Shown piece by piece: positions 43,973-53,318 of a stretch of DNA of 64,000 bases (positions are counted from its first letter, which is position 1; each line of letters begins with the position of its first letter). Both the position numbers and the translations under genes were made by a program. Source of the DNA: Cylicocyclus nassatus (Eukaryota > Nematoda > Chromadorea > Rhabditida > Strongylidae); contig CATQJL010000001.1 of assembly GCA_958299035.1 (NCBI GenBank), positions 1,612,001 to 1,676,000 of the forward strand. Reading direction: 5' to 3'. A model generated the notes under the pieces. That model was not told where the DNA came from, did no database searches, and saw only the letters and a program-made list of their open reading frames with translations.

Positions 43973-44904
43973 TCGTCTGTCATAAATTCGCTACATATTA
44001 CCTACGATACGACGATACGATGATGGATCAGTAACATCGCCGAACCTTTTGCAAGCGATCGAGGATAGAAAAATGCACCGCTTCATTACGAAGTGGTAGA
44101 GCAGATACGTGGAAGCTAGCAGTAAGTGTTACGGTTTCAACCTTCAAAGATAGTGGCTCTCGAGCTCAAACATTTTTGGTAGTCGCTTCGATCCGTTGAC
44201 AGAGGTGAATGGATGCTCCTGCGTTTCTCTAGTTAATCGGCTATATGTCATCAGGAGACTACGAAGCAACTGCAGCTATGTAACCAGTCATAGCTAGTTC
44301 GCTCTCTTAACTTTTGTCTTCAACCAACGTGCTCATCGCCTACAGCGCTCGCACTTTCACATCCGGTAGCTTCTCTTCAGTGCACATGAAATCTACTGTT
44401 TATAAAGTTTTTTTTGTCATAAACATGGTATTTCACGATCAGGTAATCTGATCTCTTAGTTTGCAGCAAAGCACATGTTAGCCATACGCTTCTAAGTTGA
44501 CCACGTGATTAGTTGGTTCTCTGCCAACATCAGCTCTTGATAGTTCATGTGCCTCATAGGCAGCCACTTTCCGGTCCCTTGGAATCCTTGACTTTACGAT
44601 TAGCTCAAGAGCCCATATATAATGGAGGAATCGCCGGCGTTCAACTTGAGTTCGCTAACATGATTCTGGAAGGTTCCCATCGCTGCCAAAGTCTCACCGC
44701 TACTAGGAACAAGAGTGAATCCTCTCAGGCTGATTGCAGCATTGAAATGTGTTCGTGCCTTCTATGATAGTGTGACTCCAGCCGACTGGTCGGTCGATAA
44801 CAGCTGATTTGTTCTTATCCAGATGGGGGCATCGTTAGCAGCAACTTCCAGTCAAGCGCCCAAATATGTTGGTGTCGTCACACACGAGACGATGTACGAT
44901 GGCT

Positions 44905-45420
44905 TAATGGCTTTCGAGCCGGAGTCTTAAAACTTGCTGCCCGGATAAAGCCGTTATATGTTGAGGCCTAGTGAACAGGTGCTTCACCATAGCGTAGGAT
45001 ATGGTATTTGGTTGGCTCTCGAGCCGGTTGGTCTTGACCACCAGTGTACCCAGACAAAGCCCGTCTGTTGAAGGTCCAATGAACAGGTGTTTCACCCTAT
45101 AACACTGTTGGGATATAGTATTCGGATGGCTTTCGAGCAGGATGGTCTCGACTACTGGTATATTTTTCCAGATACAGCCTTCATTCTTCTGTTGATGGCC
45201 CAGTGAACAAGTGTTTTACCTATAGCATTGACAGAATATGGTATCTAACGCGAGCCGGTCGATCTCAACCACTATATACTTGCCCAGATAAGCTTTCTTC
45301 GGTTGAAGCCCCAGTAAACAGGTGTGTCACTTAAAGCGATAAGATATGGTACTTGGATGTCTCTGAAGTCGACTGGCCACGACCAGTAGTAAAGCTTCCT
45401 CAGAGTCAGCACCGGTAGTC
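44905..45420. repeat. Diverged minisatellite, ~115 bp unit, 4-5 copies
   Basis: Each unit contains a CTTTCGAGCCGG-like block, a TCTTGACCAC-like block, CCCAGATAAAGC and CAGTGAACAGGTGTTTCACC, then GGATATGGTATTTGG. Units start near 44906, 45016, 45130, 45248 and 45360 and have diverged strongly. Not part of a recognisable element. Confidence 0.6.
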
Positions 45421-46179
45421 AATGGTTTGTTCGTATCCAGATGAATGTCCAATTGCGGACCTTAGTGTCCTATGGACTCTCTCGCGAGCGGTCCTTGCTC
45501 TGATACAGTCATTACTGCATGATGTGCGGATGGATAGCCAGCAGCTGGTCACGACCATTGCCTACTTGCTCATCTCGGGGTGGCTATCTGTTTATGGCAA
45601 CGGTGTAGAGTTTGTGCACAATCCTTCTGTGGTTATCGCCTATGTCAGCTGGGTTTTCAGACTCAGAGATGATTTAGCCTTACAAATCCGCCGGACTTCT
45701 TCGCTGCTGAGTGGTCGAGCTCAGATATCTTGACTATCTGCAGAATTTGTACTTAACGGGAGCGGGCTTTCGAGCTCTGTCCTTAATGCTTTCCGATTAG
45801 ACGAGTCATGGCCTCACTATAACCTGTCATAACATGCGGTCACGACGGTCCTCGTCGAATCAACGTCTCTGCGTCGGAATTTGTTATACCCTCGAGTACA
45901 GCAAGCTTTGCGGCAACGCGTCCGCAGTGTTTTGTTAACGGTATATAGATCCAGTGCCGGTCACTATGCCTGGCGCAATCATGTTCTACTTCTTAGAAGT
46001 TCTTCATCTAGTGAGTTGGCGATTGTTGATGAGCAGCTTATTTGGAAGGTGCCCAACTAAAGCATAGTATCCATATGTGGATAAAACCCAGATTGGGACT
46101 AACATCCCAAGTAAAATTTGGCTCGATTCGGGGCCGCGTAGCCGCGGATTTCTTTGCCGTGTTACATGTTATAACTAGG

Positions 46180-46283
46180 TCAAACAGGTATGACAACGAT
46201 TATCACTCGTCTTTGTCGCATCACGCACCATAGAAACACTCTTGTTTTCTGGGACGGGCAACCTTGTCCCACATGAGTAGGAA
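46180..46283 (-). CDS. Gene A, alternative terminal exon candidate
   Basis: Acceptor GGCTGTATCAG; phase 1, which fits exon 46520..46597. It encodes PTHVGQGCPSQKTRVFLWCV and then a basic-hydrophobic end (MRQRRVIIVVIPV) before TGA. It would give gene A a second C-terminus if splicing skips the stop at 46901. Confidence 0.35.
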
Positions 46284-46519
46284 CTGATACAGCCTGGCGG
46301 GCTCGTACAGTGCGTTTACGGGATGGTCACACCAGGCACTTCTTTATTGGCTCTAGAAGACAGATCCAAAAAAAAAAACGTGCGTTATTTTTAACCTCGT
46401 TGATTCATGCAAAGCCTCCGAAAGCTCAGGTCATCACTCTCAGACTAGCTCGATCTAATTACTGGCACAACGGTTACATCTAACCTTCTGAGTTCCTTCA
46501 GCTTCCTGGTGGCCTCTAC

Positions 46520-46597
46520 CTTGAGAGTTGTTGTTTGGGGCATATAGCTCCACTTGCAAATCCTCACTGTCCCCCGGCTTTGCTCTTTCCACAGCCC
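46520..46597 (-). CDS. Gene A, alternative exon candidate
   Basis: 78 nt, acceptor TATTGTTACGAG, donor CTCAAG/GTAGAG, phase 1 to 1. It encodes AVERAKPGDSEDLQVELYAP and then NNNSQ. Phase-compatible with an internal donor at 47001/47002 of exon 46901..47172 (GGAACGA/GTAAAT) and with exon 46180..46283. Confidence 0.4.
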
Positions 46598-46654
46598 CTC
46601 GTAACAATATCAGTTGTTCAAAATGGTATTTATACCAGAGTGTAACGGAAGTAT

Positions 46655-46786
46655 AAGTGTTATTTTGAACAACATGTTTCGTAATCGACTTTCGTCGATT
46701 GGCTCGCAGCCAATAGGCGGGGTATGACTGCTTCGAGCAAAACAAGGATGACTGGTCATCCAGGCGTTTTGACGCATATGGAGCGG
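46655..46786. repeat. 132 bp direct repeat, right copy
   Basis: Appears identical to 43841..43972 over its full length, 2.7 kb away. It sits next to the alternative 3' exons of gene A. Confidence 0.75.
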
Positions 46787-46900
46787 CCCACCCACCCGCC
46801 CTATGATTTCATGTGAATAGCACGCAGTTTGGGAAGTCTGAAACAGCTCGAACTTTTCTTCTTGTGGGACGAGATGTTTGAATATACGACATCGTCTTAG

Positions 46901-47172
46901 CTATTTGGTGCAGCTTTCCCAATCAAAATCTTGGACATCAAGGCCACCAGAGCTTTTCCCGAAACAAGGATACTCGGGGATAAGCATAGACGCAGATTTA
47001 CTCGTTCCAGTGGCTGTCGGCGAATAGCACCTACGTGAGCACCAGCGGACAGGATTTAGGGAGAATACAACAAAGGAAGCGTTGGGGTCATGCCTGTCAT
47101 GGTACCATCTCCCAGATGGGTTGTCCAGCGAGATGCTGGTCACAGCCGAACCTCCCTTGCGCCCTACCTCGC
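46901..47172 (-). CDS. Gene A, terminal exon
   Basis: Acceptor CCTAATCATAG, phase 1, 272 nt to TAG (46901..46903). It encodes about 89 residues including SAVTSISLDNPSGRWYHDRH, a Ser/Thr-rich stretch (SPTATGTSKSASM) and an acidic end (GLDVQDFDWESC). The 2-base start matches the single C left by exon 47488..47573. A competing acceptor at 47194/47195 opens a shorter frame with a weak donor; I prefer the longer exon. An internal donor (about 47001) would allow joining to 46520..46597 instead of stopping here. Confidence 0.65.
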
Positions 47173-47487
47173 CTATGATTAGGATCAGGTTTTCCTTTTA
47201 GGAGGCTGGTCCCCACGTTGTTGGCAATCATTTGACTGGAGCAGGAGTGACTGCCTTCAGTCTCTCCTTTCATCAGCATCATGTGTAGATGATTAGAGGG
47301 ACTGGGTTATTCTACGCTATATCAATCCAGTTCCAGCGAAGATGTTCTGTTCGAGGGCAAGTTACGCGTTGAGTCAGATCTTCTAGTCAGGTCTTCTCTC
47401 CTATCTTCTATGAGTCAGATCTTCCGTCTAGACTATATCTCACTTCTCAGGGTGGTTCACCGTGGTATTCCTCGAAGTCTTATATAC

Positions 47488-47573
47488 GGGCTGGAGGAAG
47501 ATGTGCACTCTGGACGCTCCTTTCATATTGCAGCCTTGGCCAGGATTCGTCTGCTTTACTCCGAAGGAGAAAC
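47488..47573 (-). CDS. Gene A, exon
   Basis: 86 nt, acceptor GAAACCACAG, donor CCAGCCC/GTATAT, phase 2 to 1. It encodes FLLRSKADESWPRLQYERSV and then QSAHLPPA. The first G completes the AA left by exon 47651..47793 (Lys). The intron between them is 77 bp. Confidence 0.7.
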
Positions 47574-47650
47574 CTGTGGTTTCCATAGTGTGCAGCTTTG
47601 AGAGCAATTTTCTTCTTTTTCAGGAATCAACCCTCTCACTCGAGTCTTAC

Positions 47651-47793
47651 TTAGCTTGGGCTTTTCCGAAAATGGCGGCGTCGCCATGCCTGTTCCAGCC
47701 CATTGGTTCTCCACCGACGATCACTACAGTGTTGACTGCGTCTTCGCGATTGTTCTCAATTGGGTCGTTATGTACACAAGTAGTGTATCCTCC
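47651..47793 (-). CDS. Gene A, exon
   Basis: 143 nt, acceptor CAATGGTTAG, strong donor CAAGCTAA/GTAAGACT, phase 0 to 2. It encodes HNDPIENNREDAVNTVVIVG and then GEPMGWNRHGDAAIFGKAQA. The composition suggests a folded soluble region on one side of the membrane. Joins both neighbours in frame. Confidence 0.72.
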
Positions 47794-47841
47794 CTAACCA
47801 TTGTTTAACCATTACATTTACTCGCAGTCATCTCATGCTAC

Positions 47842-48096
47842 ATTTCCAGTGATGTATGTAAGGCTCTTTTCTTGAGCGAATGTTCCTGGGCTCTTTCTGG
47901 TCAATGCTGACCTGAATTTGGTGTATACAGTTGGCTGTGTTGGTGCAATCCTAGATCCTTCTGGAATCTCTGTTTGAGTTAATGCATCTGTGTGAGCACA
48001 TTGCATATATGCCGCTTGACATTTTCGATACCACTGTACCACCACTATTATCACTGTACTCGTTACAATTATCCGCTCCGGTTGCGACAAATAAAC
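47842..48096 (-). CDS. Gene A, exon with second membrane segment
   Basis: 255 nt, acceptor GAGTAGTAGCAG, donor GGAAAT/GTAGCATG, phase 0 to 0 (85 codons). It starts VYLSQPERIIVTSTVIIVVV, a hydrophobic run followed by QWYRKC, then a polar Thr/Ser-rich stretch (DALTQTEIPEGSRIAPTQPT). The hydrophobic run may be a transmembrane helix or buried core. Another frame here is also open, but only this one joins both neighbouring exons. Confidence 0.68.
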
Positions 48097-48363
48097 CTGC
48101 TACTACTCCTTCAAAAATTGTCGGTATAAATGATAACTTGACTGTCTTGTAGCCGCAAGCCAGTAGTACAAAAAAAGTACAAAAGGGCTCAAACAAAGAA
48201 TATTTGCGAAAAGGAAAAAATAATATTCAAAATTGGCCGCTTTTTTCGACATTTTTTGTAGCCCTCAAAATCTCAAAATATGCAGATTTTTGAATTTCCG
48301 TGTACTGAACAGCTTCCACAATTCTGCAAAAACTGTCAACAAGAGGTCCATCCTTACACTTAC

Positions 48364-48463
48364 AGAAATGAGCAAAACCTTGGCGATTGCCTTCTTCAAA
48401 GAAAATCTATGGGCCACAGAATGGCCAAAACCATCACTTATGTTGAGGCGCCGAGATCTCAGT
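48364..48463 (-). CDS. Gene A, exon
   Basis: 100 nt, acceptor AAATTACCTAG, excellent donor ATTTCT/GTAAGTG, phase 2 to 0 (33 codons). It encodes LRSRRLNISDGFGHSVAHRF and then SLKKAIAKVLLIS, a basic region directly after the first membrane segment. The incoming A completes the AG left by exon 55519..55600. The intron on that side (7 kb) contains the LTR element 49291..53314 and the hAT-like element 54214..55036. Confidence 0.72.
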
Positions 48464-48769
48464 CTAGGTAATTTCTAGAGAAACAGTAAAGCATGCATAA
48501 CAATGCCTTTACTCGCGCTTGAATCCTGGCCGAAAAAGTAAGTGCAGTAAAATTCTGGTTTTGAGTGCGGTTGTATGGAGCTCTCTATAGATTTTTAACG
48601 AATGAGGCTAGAAGCTTCTTTTAACCATTATTGAATAGCGCATGAAAGAAGCTTCTTGACAATATGCTGACTAAGTTTCATAGGAAAAACTTTGATGGAG
48701 AAAAGCTATCTTGAAACAAAGGCTAGAAAAACGCGCAATACTTTTGCGCCAACCTAATATTTTCTAGGA

Positions 48770-49290
48770 ACGGATTTCGTTGTGGCTTTTTTTTTTCAAT
48801 AAAAAGCACTTACAGTCTGCCCCAATCGGGATCAGGCAGAACCGTCGGTTGAATTTGCGCGCTCGCTGCGCTAGGGGTTTGCGCTGCATACGCGCGCTGT
48901 CACAGAGAGCGAAGAGATTGAGGAGAGAGCAGACCAGCTAGACGCAGAAGTGGCGCGAAACCCTCGCGACGCGCAATCACGCCAAGCCAATTTTGGCCTG
49001 GTTAGGATTGCGGCAGACTGTACTTAGTATTTGACAAATGAAATTTGGAAAACTGCAACTTTCTTGCTGAAACAACAACATCGTGCTCGAAAGGAAAATA
49101 TTAGCGAGAAGTTTCTCAAATTTGGTGCGGTATGTTCAGTAGAAAACATTTAGGCATTTGCTGAATGAGATTTGATGATTTAACTAAAAAAGGTTTTAAC
49201 GCAGCTTCTATAGGACCAAAAATTTCTAAACACTGATGAAAAAATTGGCAAGGACAACAACATTATTTGCTAGAAAATCTAATAGATTTT
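48770..49290. other. Intronic stretch of gene A without other features
   Basis: Contains a GC-rich segment at 48855..48920 (GCGCGCTCGCTGCGCTAGGG) with some inverted symmetry to 48955..49010; otherwise AT-rich. Confidence 0.3.
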
Positions 49291-49602
49291 TGTAGCCTCC
49301 AGGCGCCCGGCTAGGTTTTTTGTCACACTATTAGCCTTGAACCCAACCTATGGGATGTACGAATCACCATATCTCGTGTTTCGGTTCTAAGATGTCTAGC
49401 TCGTTCCTCAATAGTTCCTCACTAGCTCCTCAACAGTTCTCTATTCACTGTTCTGTATTAGCTCTTCTGTACTACTCTTATTCTCTTTATTTGTATATCA
49501 GCTTCTTCTTGTGGTTTGTCATATTACTGATAAACCATTTTATTTTACCAGTTGTTCTGCTAAGTCAGTGGAACCTGCGGTCTAGACCGTCCTACCGCCA
49601 CT
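49291..49602 (+). repeat. 5' LTR
   Basis: Begins TGTAGCCTCCAGGCGCCCGG and ends GTCCTACCGCCACT. Identical by eye to the 3' LTR. The end does not show the usual CA, so the boundary could shift by a base within the flanking T run. Confidence 0.88.
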
Positions 49603-49620
49603 TGGGGGCCGAACCGCTGA
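49603..49620 (+). other. Putative primer-binding site
   Basis: TGGGGGCCGAACCGCTGA directly follows the left LTR. It starts with TGG, complementary to a tRNA CCA end. I could not assign the tRNA. Confidence 0.45.
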
Positions 49621-50077
49621 CTTAGCACCGACAACTGTGGAAGCGTCGAAGACCTTCCAGAAGAAGCTGAATTTTGGAGCGTCAACGACCTCCAAAGTCG
49701 ATTAAGTTTGGGGCGTCAACGACCTCCAAATCGATTTGAAGCGGCGATTGTATCCCGCATAAGCCTATCGCGTCTTAGACCGATAGATTGGGGCACCAGT
49801 GGTCCCCATATTGATTTCTGAGGCGGCGGACGTATCCCCGCGTAACCTATCGATCTATTGGTCGATTAGCGTTGACGGTATAGAGCGCGCTTAAGGCCGC
49901 TTATACGAATTGCAAGAGCTACCGCGAGTGCGTAGCATCACAGAACCAATACTTTACGGAAGTTTGGTTGAGCTACTCGGTACATTGTTGTGTACATTCG
50001 AGTTTCACGTCGCTCGCTTGTAGTCTCGATCGAATCCTACAGTCAAAAGAGTGTTTGCTGTAGAAAAATTGAGTAGC
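49621..50077 (+). other. Leader of the LTR element with short repeats
   Basis: Non-coding leader. GGCGTCAACGACCTCCAAA-like 19-mers occur twice (about 49678 and 49711), and two related CCTATCG-containing segments follow (49790..49870). A plausible packaging region; no start codon in good frame until 50078. Confidence 0.45.
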
Positions 50078-52843
50078 ATGATGAATGAGGAAGAGGAACA
50101 TAGAGCCCAGCCAAGTACAGATGACGAGGTGTTAAGTGAACGGGAAGAAGAGCGAATCCCGTCAATGGCACAGATGTACAAAGAAGTACATGATAGCTTG
50201 AACATCGTAAACATAGAGTGCGAAAAAGAACTAAACACATTTTTTCGCACAGGTGACAAACGCAGGAAAGCGTTCGTGACAAAGCTAGAAGAGCAAATCG
50301 AAATCGCAGAACAGAAATTAAGAGTAATCCTCGAAAGTTCTGTACGCACAAGAGGTGACCTAGGAGAAACGCAGATTGACTCTGAGACATGGGAGATCCT
50401 TGCAAAGGCTGGCTTGATGTCACCAGAAAAGCTGGAGCGTTGTCTTGATAAATACTTCACTTACTACAAGTTGATTACAGCCTTGTGTGTAACGCTAGAC
50501 TGCAGTGAAGAAGACTTGGAGGAAAAGGCCAACGAAGTGTCAAGTGAGGTTCAGTGCCTCCGATTAAAGCTCAGGAACTTGAGCGGAGGTTGTGACAACC
50601 ATGGAGCCAGCACAAACCCATCTGATATTAATGGAGATCGGGAAACAGACACATCAGAAGGCAACTCTGATCACATAGTCAGACGCAAATATCAAAGATT
50701 TGCGAATATAAATGAGGAATGCAACATACTTCTATCAAAGCGTCAAATGCCAACAGTGCAGAACGCGCAAGATAGTGCACTGAAGACCTCCTCGCATAGG
50801 CACAGGTTAGAGTTGGGCAGAAGCAATCGACAACAGTTGGACACGGATGTGCATAATGTCCGATTGCAAGATGCGTCACAAAATTCCAGTTCCGAATTTA
50901 CCATGAGAGAATTCATGTTGGCGTCTACAGTACCAGACGTAAAACCTTTTCATGGTAAAGCAAATGAGAGTTTCAGCAACTTTTTGGAATCATTTCTGTT
51001 GAAGTACCCAAGGAAGCATTGGGATGATGATATACTAATACAACTTCTCAAAAGTTTTCTGAAAAGGGAAGCTTTAAATCTATTTGAGACACTACCGCAA
51101 AGTGTAAAAGAAGGTTCCTTCGACGGAGTAGTTCAGGCGATGAGCGAAAGGTTAGCTGAAGGAGGCAACACTTCTCGTGTAAAAGCCTTGGCTACACTGA
51201 GGAATCTGAGAATGAAAAGAAATCAGACAGTAAGTGATTTCTGCTATGTACTGGAGAGCGCGTGCCGTCAAGCCTACCCTGATGAAGAAAAAGGGGATGG
51301 GGTGGCACTCCAAAAAGCGGAACTTCTGTATTCCCAGTTAGCTAATTGGGAAGGAAGCTATATCTTGGCCGAAGCGATTGAGACTAGCCCGCGAGATGTC
51401 GTTTATGACAAAGTAAAAGAAGCAGCGCTGAGGCTGGAGAGAAACCTGCATAGAAAGGAAGTCAAGCAGGGCAGCGATATGCATAGCAAAAAGCTTTATG
51501 GCAATCAAGCTTCACCGAGACAATGGTCTGATTCGAAGTCGGCCTTTGATCATGGTGAAAGTAGAGAAAGATTGACCGTAAAAGGCAAGGAAAGAAGTAG
51601 TTGCTTCAAATGTGGCAAATCAGTACATAAAGCAAAACATTGCACACTGCAGAATGCCACAAAGGACAATGTAAGAAGAAATGAAGAACACGAGGCATCT
51701 TCGTTCTCCACTGCTCTTGATAGGTGGTTATGCGCAACCACAGGTGTAGGGAAGAGTGCTGAAGAATTTGTTGGTAAGAAGGTAGTTGTGCCAGCAAAAG
51801 TGATGAATATGGAAGTAAACGCACTTATAGACACTGGCTCCGAGGTATCTATAGCATCATTAAAGCTGTTCACGAGGGCCAAAGAAGCTGGAGTCGATCT
51901 AGATGCTTTTGTGGAGAGAATCTCAGGAGTAGTATCTAATGCTACGATACGCGACGCTTCTGGGAACAGAATAGAAATCTTGGACGCAATCAAGATGCCT
52001 GTGGAATTGTTTGGCAAATCCAAGAAGATTCCGGTATATGTCGCCAGATCGTTACAAAATGAGCTGATCTTGGGGACAAATGTTCTATGCAATTTTGGTG
52101 TCAAAGTGATTCGAAGTGATACCAATAGTGACTTGCTCAGGTATTCAGTCAGAGATCCCTCGAATGTAGTGAAAGATCGGACTGATAGACTACTTGGAGG
52201 AAACAAGACGAAGCCAAAAGTAGGAAGGAGACTTTTAAAAGGCATAGAAAGAAAAGAAGAAACAAGGCGCACAAAGCGCAGAAAGATGAAGCAAGATTCC
52301 AAGAAGCAAAGCGGAATCTCGGACGAATCAACATTGACTGATATAAAGCAACTGACGAAAGCTATGAAGATGTACAAGCTGAAAAAGAAACAACAGCCAA
52401 AGAATAGATTCGTCGATGTCAAACGAATATGCGTAGAACAGCAAGATGAAGCTGATTCCAACGCATCAGCAAGCAAGAATGTTGTGAAAAAACCTAAGAG
52501 TGTTAATGCGAAGCGGTATGGAAAAGTGTGCAGATGTACTGGATACCCTCACGCATTTTGGGATTTTCTTGAAATGATCGACTATGTCAGAGCACATTCC
52601 TGCCGAACTAGTCGTACAAGAGAAAAGACACAACGGAATCAAACAGAAAGGAGTGGACACTTGTTGCGGTGTCAGAAATCTGGAAGAGGATCGCATGGAC
52701 AAGGATCGCATGGACAAAGACCGCATGGGCAAGGACCACACGGACAAGGACGCATGGACAAGAATCACATGGGCAAGGACCTTCTGGACAACGACCACAA
52801 CGAAAAACAACGAAGAAGAAATGAAGATAGATCGTTGTTGTAG
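50078..52843 (+). CDS. Gag-protease polyprotein of the LTR element
   Basis: 921 codons from ATG at 50078 (the first in-frame ATG of a tandem pair). Order: an acidic, charged N-terminal region (1-280) with a probable coiled coil at about 60-100; a Gag capsid-like region (about 285-470, with KPFHGKANESFSNFLESFLL); a CCHC zinc knuckle at about 509-522 (C-x2-C-x4-H-x4-C); an aspartic protease with the catalytic ALIDTGSEVSIAS at about 582-594 and the ELILGTNVL segment near 663; a Lys/Arg-rich region; then a short-repeat tail rich in HGQG and MDK units. The frame is intact. No polymerase or integrase domain follows. Codons from about 52680 onward are tandem ~12 bp repeats, so the C-terminus is fast-evolving. 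Confidence 0.9.
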   Translation: MMNEEEEHRAQPSTDDEVLSEREEERIPSMAQMYKEVHDSLNIVNIECEKELNTFFRTGDKRRKAFVTKLEEQIEIAEQKLRVILESSVRTRGDLGETQIDSETWEILAKAGLMSPEKLERCLDKYFTYYKLITALCVTLDCSEEDLEEKANEVSSEVQCLRLKLRNLSGGCDNHGASTNPSDINGDRETDTSEGNSDHIVRRKYQRFANINEECNILLSKRQMPTVQNAQDSALKTSSHRHRLELGRSNRQQLDTDVHNVRLQDASQNSSSEFTMREFMLASTVPDVKPFHGKANESFSNFLESFLLKYPRKHWDDDILIQLLKSFLKREALNLFETLPQSVKEGSFDGVVQAMSERLAEGGNTSRVKALATLRNLRMKRNQTVSDFCYVLESACRQAYPDEEKGDGVALQKAELLYSQLANWEGSYILAEAIETSPRDVVYDKVKEAALRLERNLHRKEVKQGSDMHSKKLYGNQASPRQWSDSKSAFDHGESRERLTVKGKERSSCFKCGKSVHKAKHCTLQNATKDNVRRNEEHEASSFSTALDRWLCATTGVGKSAEEFVGKKVVVPAKVMNMEVNALIDTGSEVSIASLKLFTRAKEAGVDLDAFVERISGVVSNATIRDASGNRIEILDAIKMPVELFGKSKKIPVYVARSLQNELILGTNVLCNFGVKVIRSDTNSDLLRYSVRDPSNVVKDRTDRLLGGNKTKPKVGRRLLKGIERKEETRRTKRRKMKQDSKKQSGISDESTLTDIKQLTKAMKMYKLKKKQQPKNRFVDVKRICVEQQDEADSNASASKNVVKKPKSVNAKRYGKVCRCTGYPHAFWDFLEMIDYVRAHSCRTSRTREKTQRNQTERSGHLLRCQKSGRGSHGQGSHGQRPHGQGPHGQGRMDKNHMGKDLLDNDHNEKQRRRNEDRSLL
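52683..52800 (+). repeat. 12 bp tandem repeats at the 3' end of the gag-protease frame
   Basis: Repeats of the type GGATCGCATGGACAA run in frame and give the HGQG / MDK units. Followed by GTTGTT and AGTTAGG-rich simple sequence to 52960. Confidence 0.6.
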
Positions 52844-52991
52844 TCGTTGTTGTTGTGTTGTTAAGTGTTAATATTCGTAGTTGTTAAGTGTCAGTAGTTG
52901 TAGTTAAGCTTAGTTAGTTTAGGTTAAGTTAAGTTAGGTAGGTTTTTGTTGAGTTTATTAGTAGTTTAAGTGTCGGGACGCCACTTACGAT

Positions 52992-53000
52992 AAGGGGGGA
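52992..53000 (+). other. Polypurine tract
   Basis: AAGGGGGGA two bases before the right LTR; the expected site for plus-strand priming. Confidence 0.65.
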
Positions 53001-53002
53001 CG

Positions 53003-53314
53003 TGTAGCCTCCAGGCGCCCGGCTAGGTTTTTTGTCACACTATTAGCCTTGAACCCAACCTATGGGATGTACGAATCACCATATCTCGTGTTTCGGTTCT
53101 AAGATGTCTAGCTCGTTCCTCAATAGTTCCTCACTAGCTCCTCAACAGTTCTCTATTCACTGTTCTGTATTAGCTCTTCTGTACTACTCTTATTCTCTTT
53201 ATTTGTATATCAGCTTCTTCTTGTGGTTTGTCATATTACTGATAAACCATTTTATTTTACCAGTTGTTCTGCTAAGTCAGTGGAACCTGCGGTCTAGACC
53301 GTCCTACCGCCACT
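53003..53314 (+). repeat. 3' LTR
   Basis: Same 312 bp as the 5' LTR. The open frame inside each LTR is a by-product. Confidence 0.88.
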
Positions 53315-53318
53315 TTTT

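Larger units (their letters stand above)
49291..53314 (+). mobile_element. Non-autonomous LTR retrotransposon (gag-protease only), 4.0 kb, young insertion
   Basis: Two 312 bp LTRs (49291..49602 and 53003..53314) read the same over their whole length. It is flanked by TTTT at 49287..49290 and 53315..53318. A primer-site-like TGGGGGCCGAACC follows the left LTR, and the purine run AAGGGGGGA (52992..53000) precedes the right LTR. One long frame encodes Gag and an aspartic protease; from its end to the right LTR (160 bp) there is no room for reverse transcriptase, RNase H or integrase. It sits in an intron of gene A, sense opposite to the gene. Ty3/gypsy-like character is inferred from the Gag and DTG protease; it must rely on enzymes from another element. 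Confidence 0.88.

Noticed and set aside
46901..48096. Idea of a decayed retroviral envelope-like gene
   Set aside because: The apparent stops and frame changes are explained by introns of gene A; no envelope motif was found.
48261..48471. Plus-strand exon-like frame with Cys residues and possible splice sites
   Set aside because: The minus-strand exon 48364..48463 has a stronger donor (GTAAGTG) and joins two neighbours in phase.
49350..49625. Open frame starting in the 5' LTR (and its twin at 53062..53331)
   Set aside because: It is LTR sequence with regulatory and terminal-repeat function; the two frames differ only where they leave the LTR.
49603..53002. Assignment of the LTR element to BEL/Pao
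   Set aside because: The Gag layout and DTG protease look more like Ty3/gypsy, but with pol absent the class cannot be settled from sequence alone.
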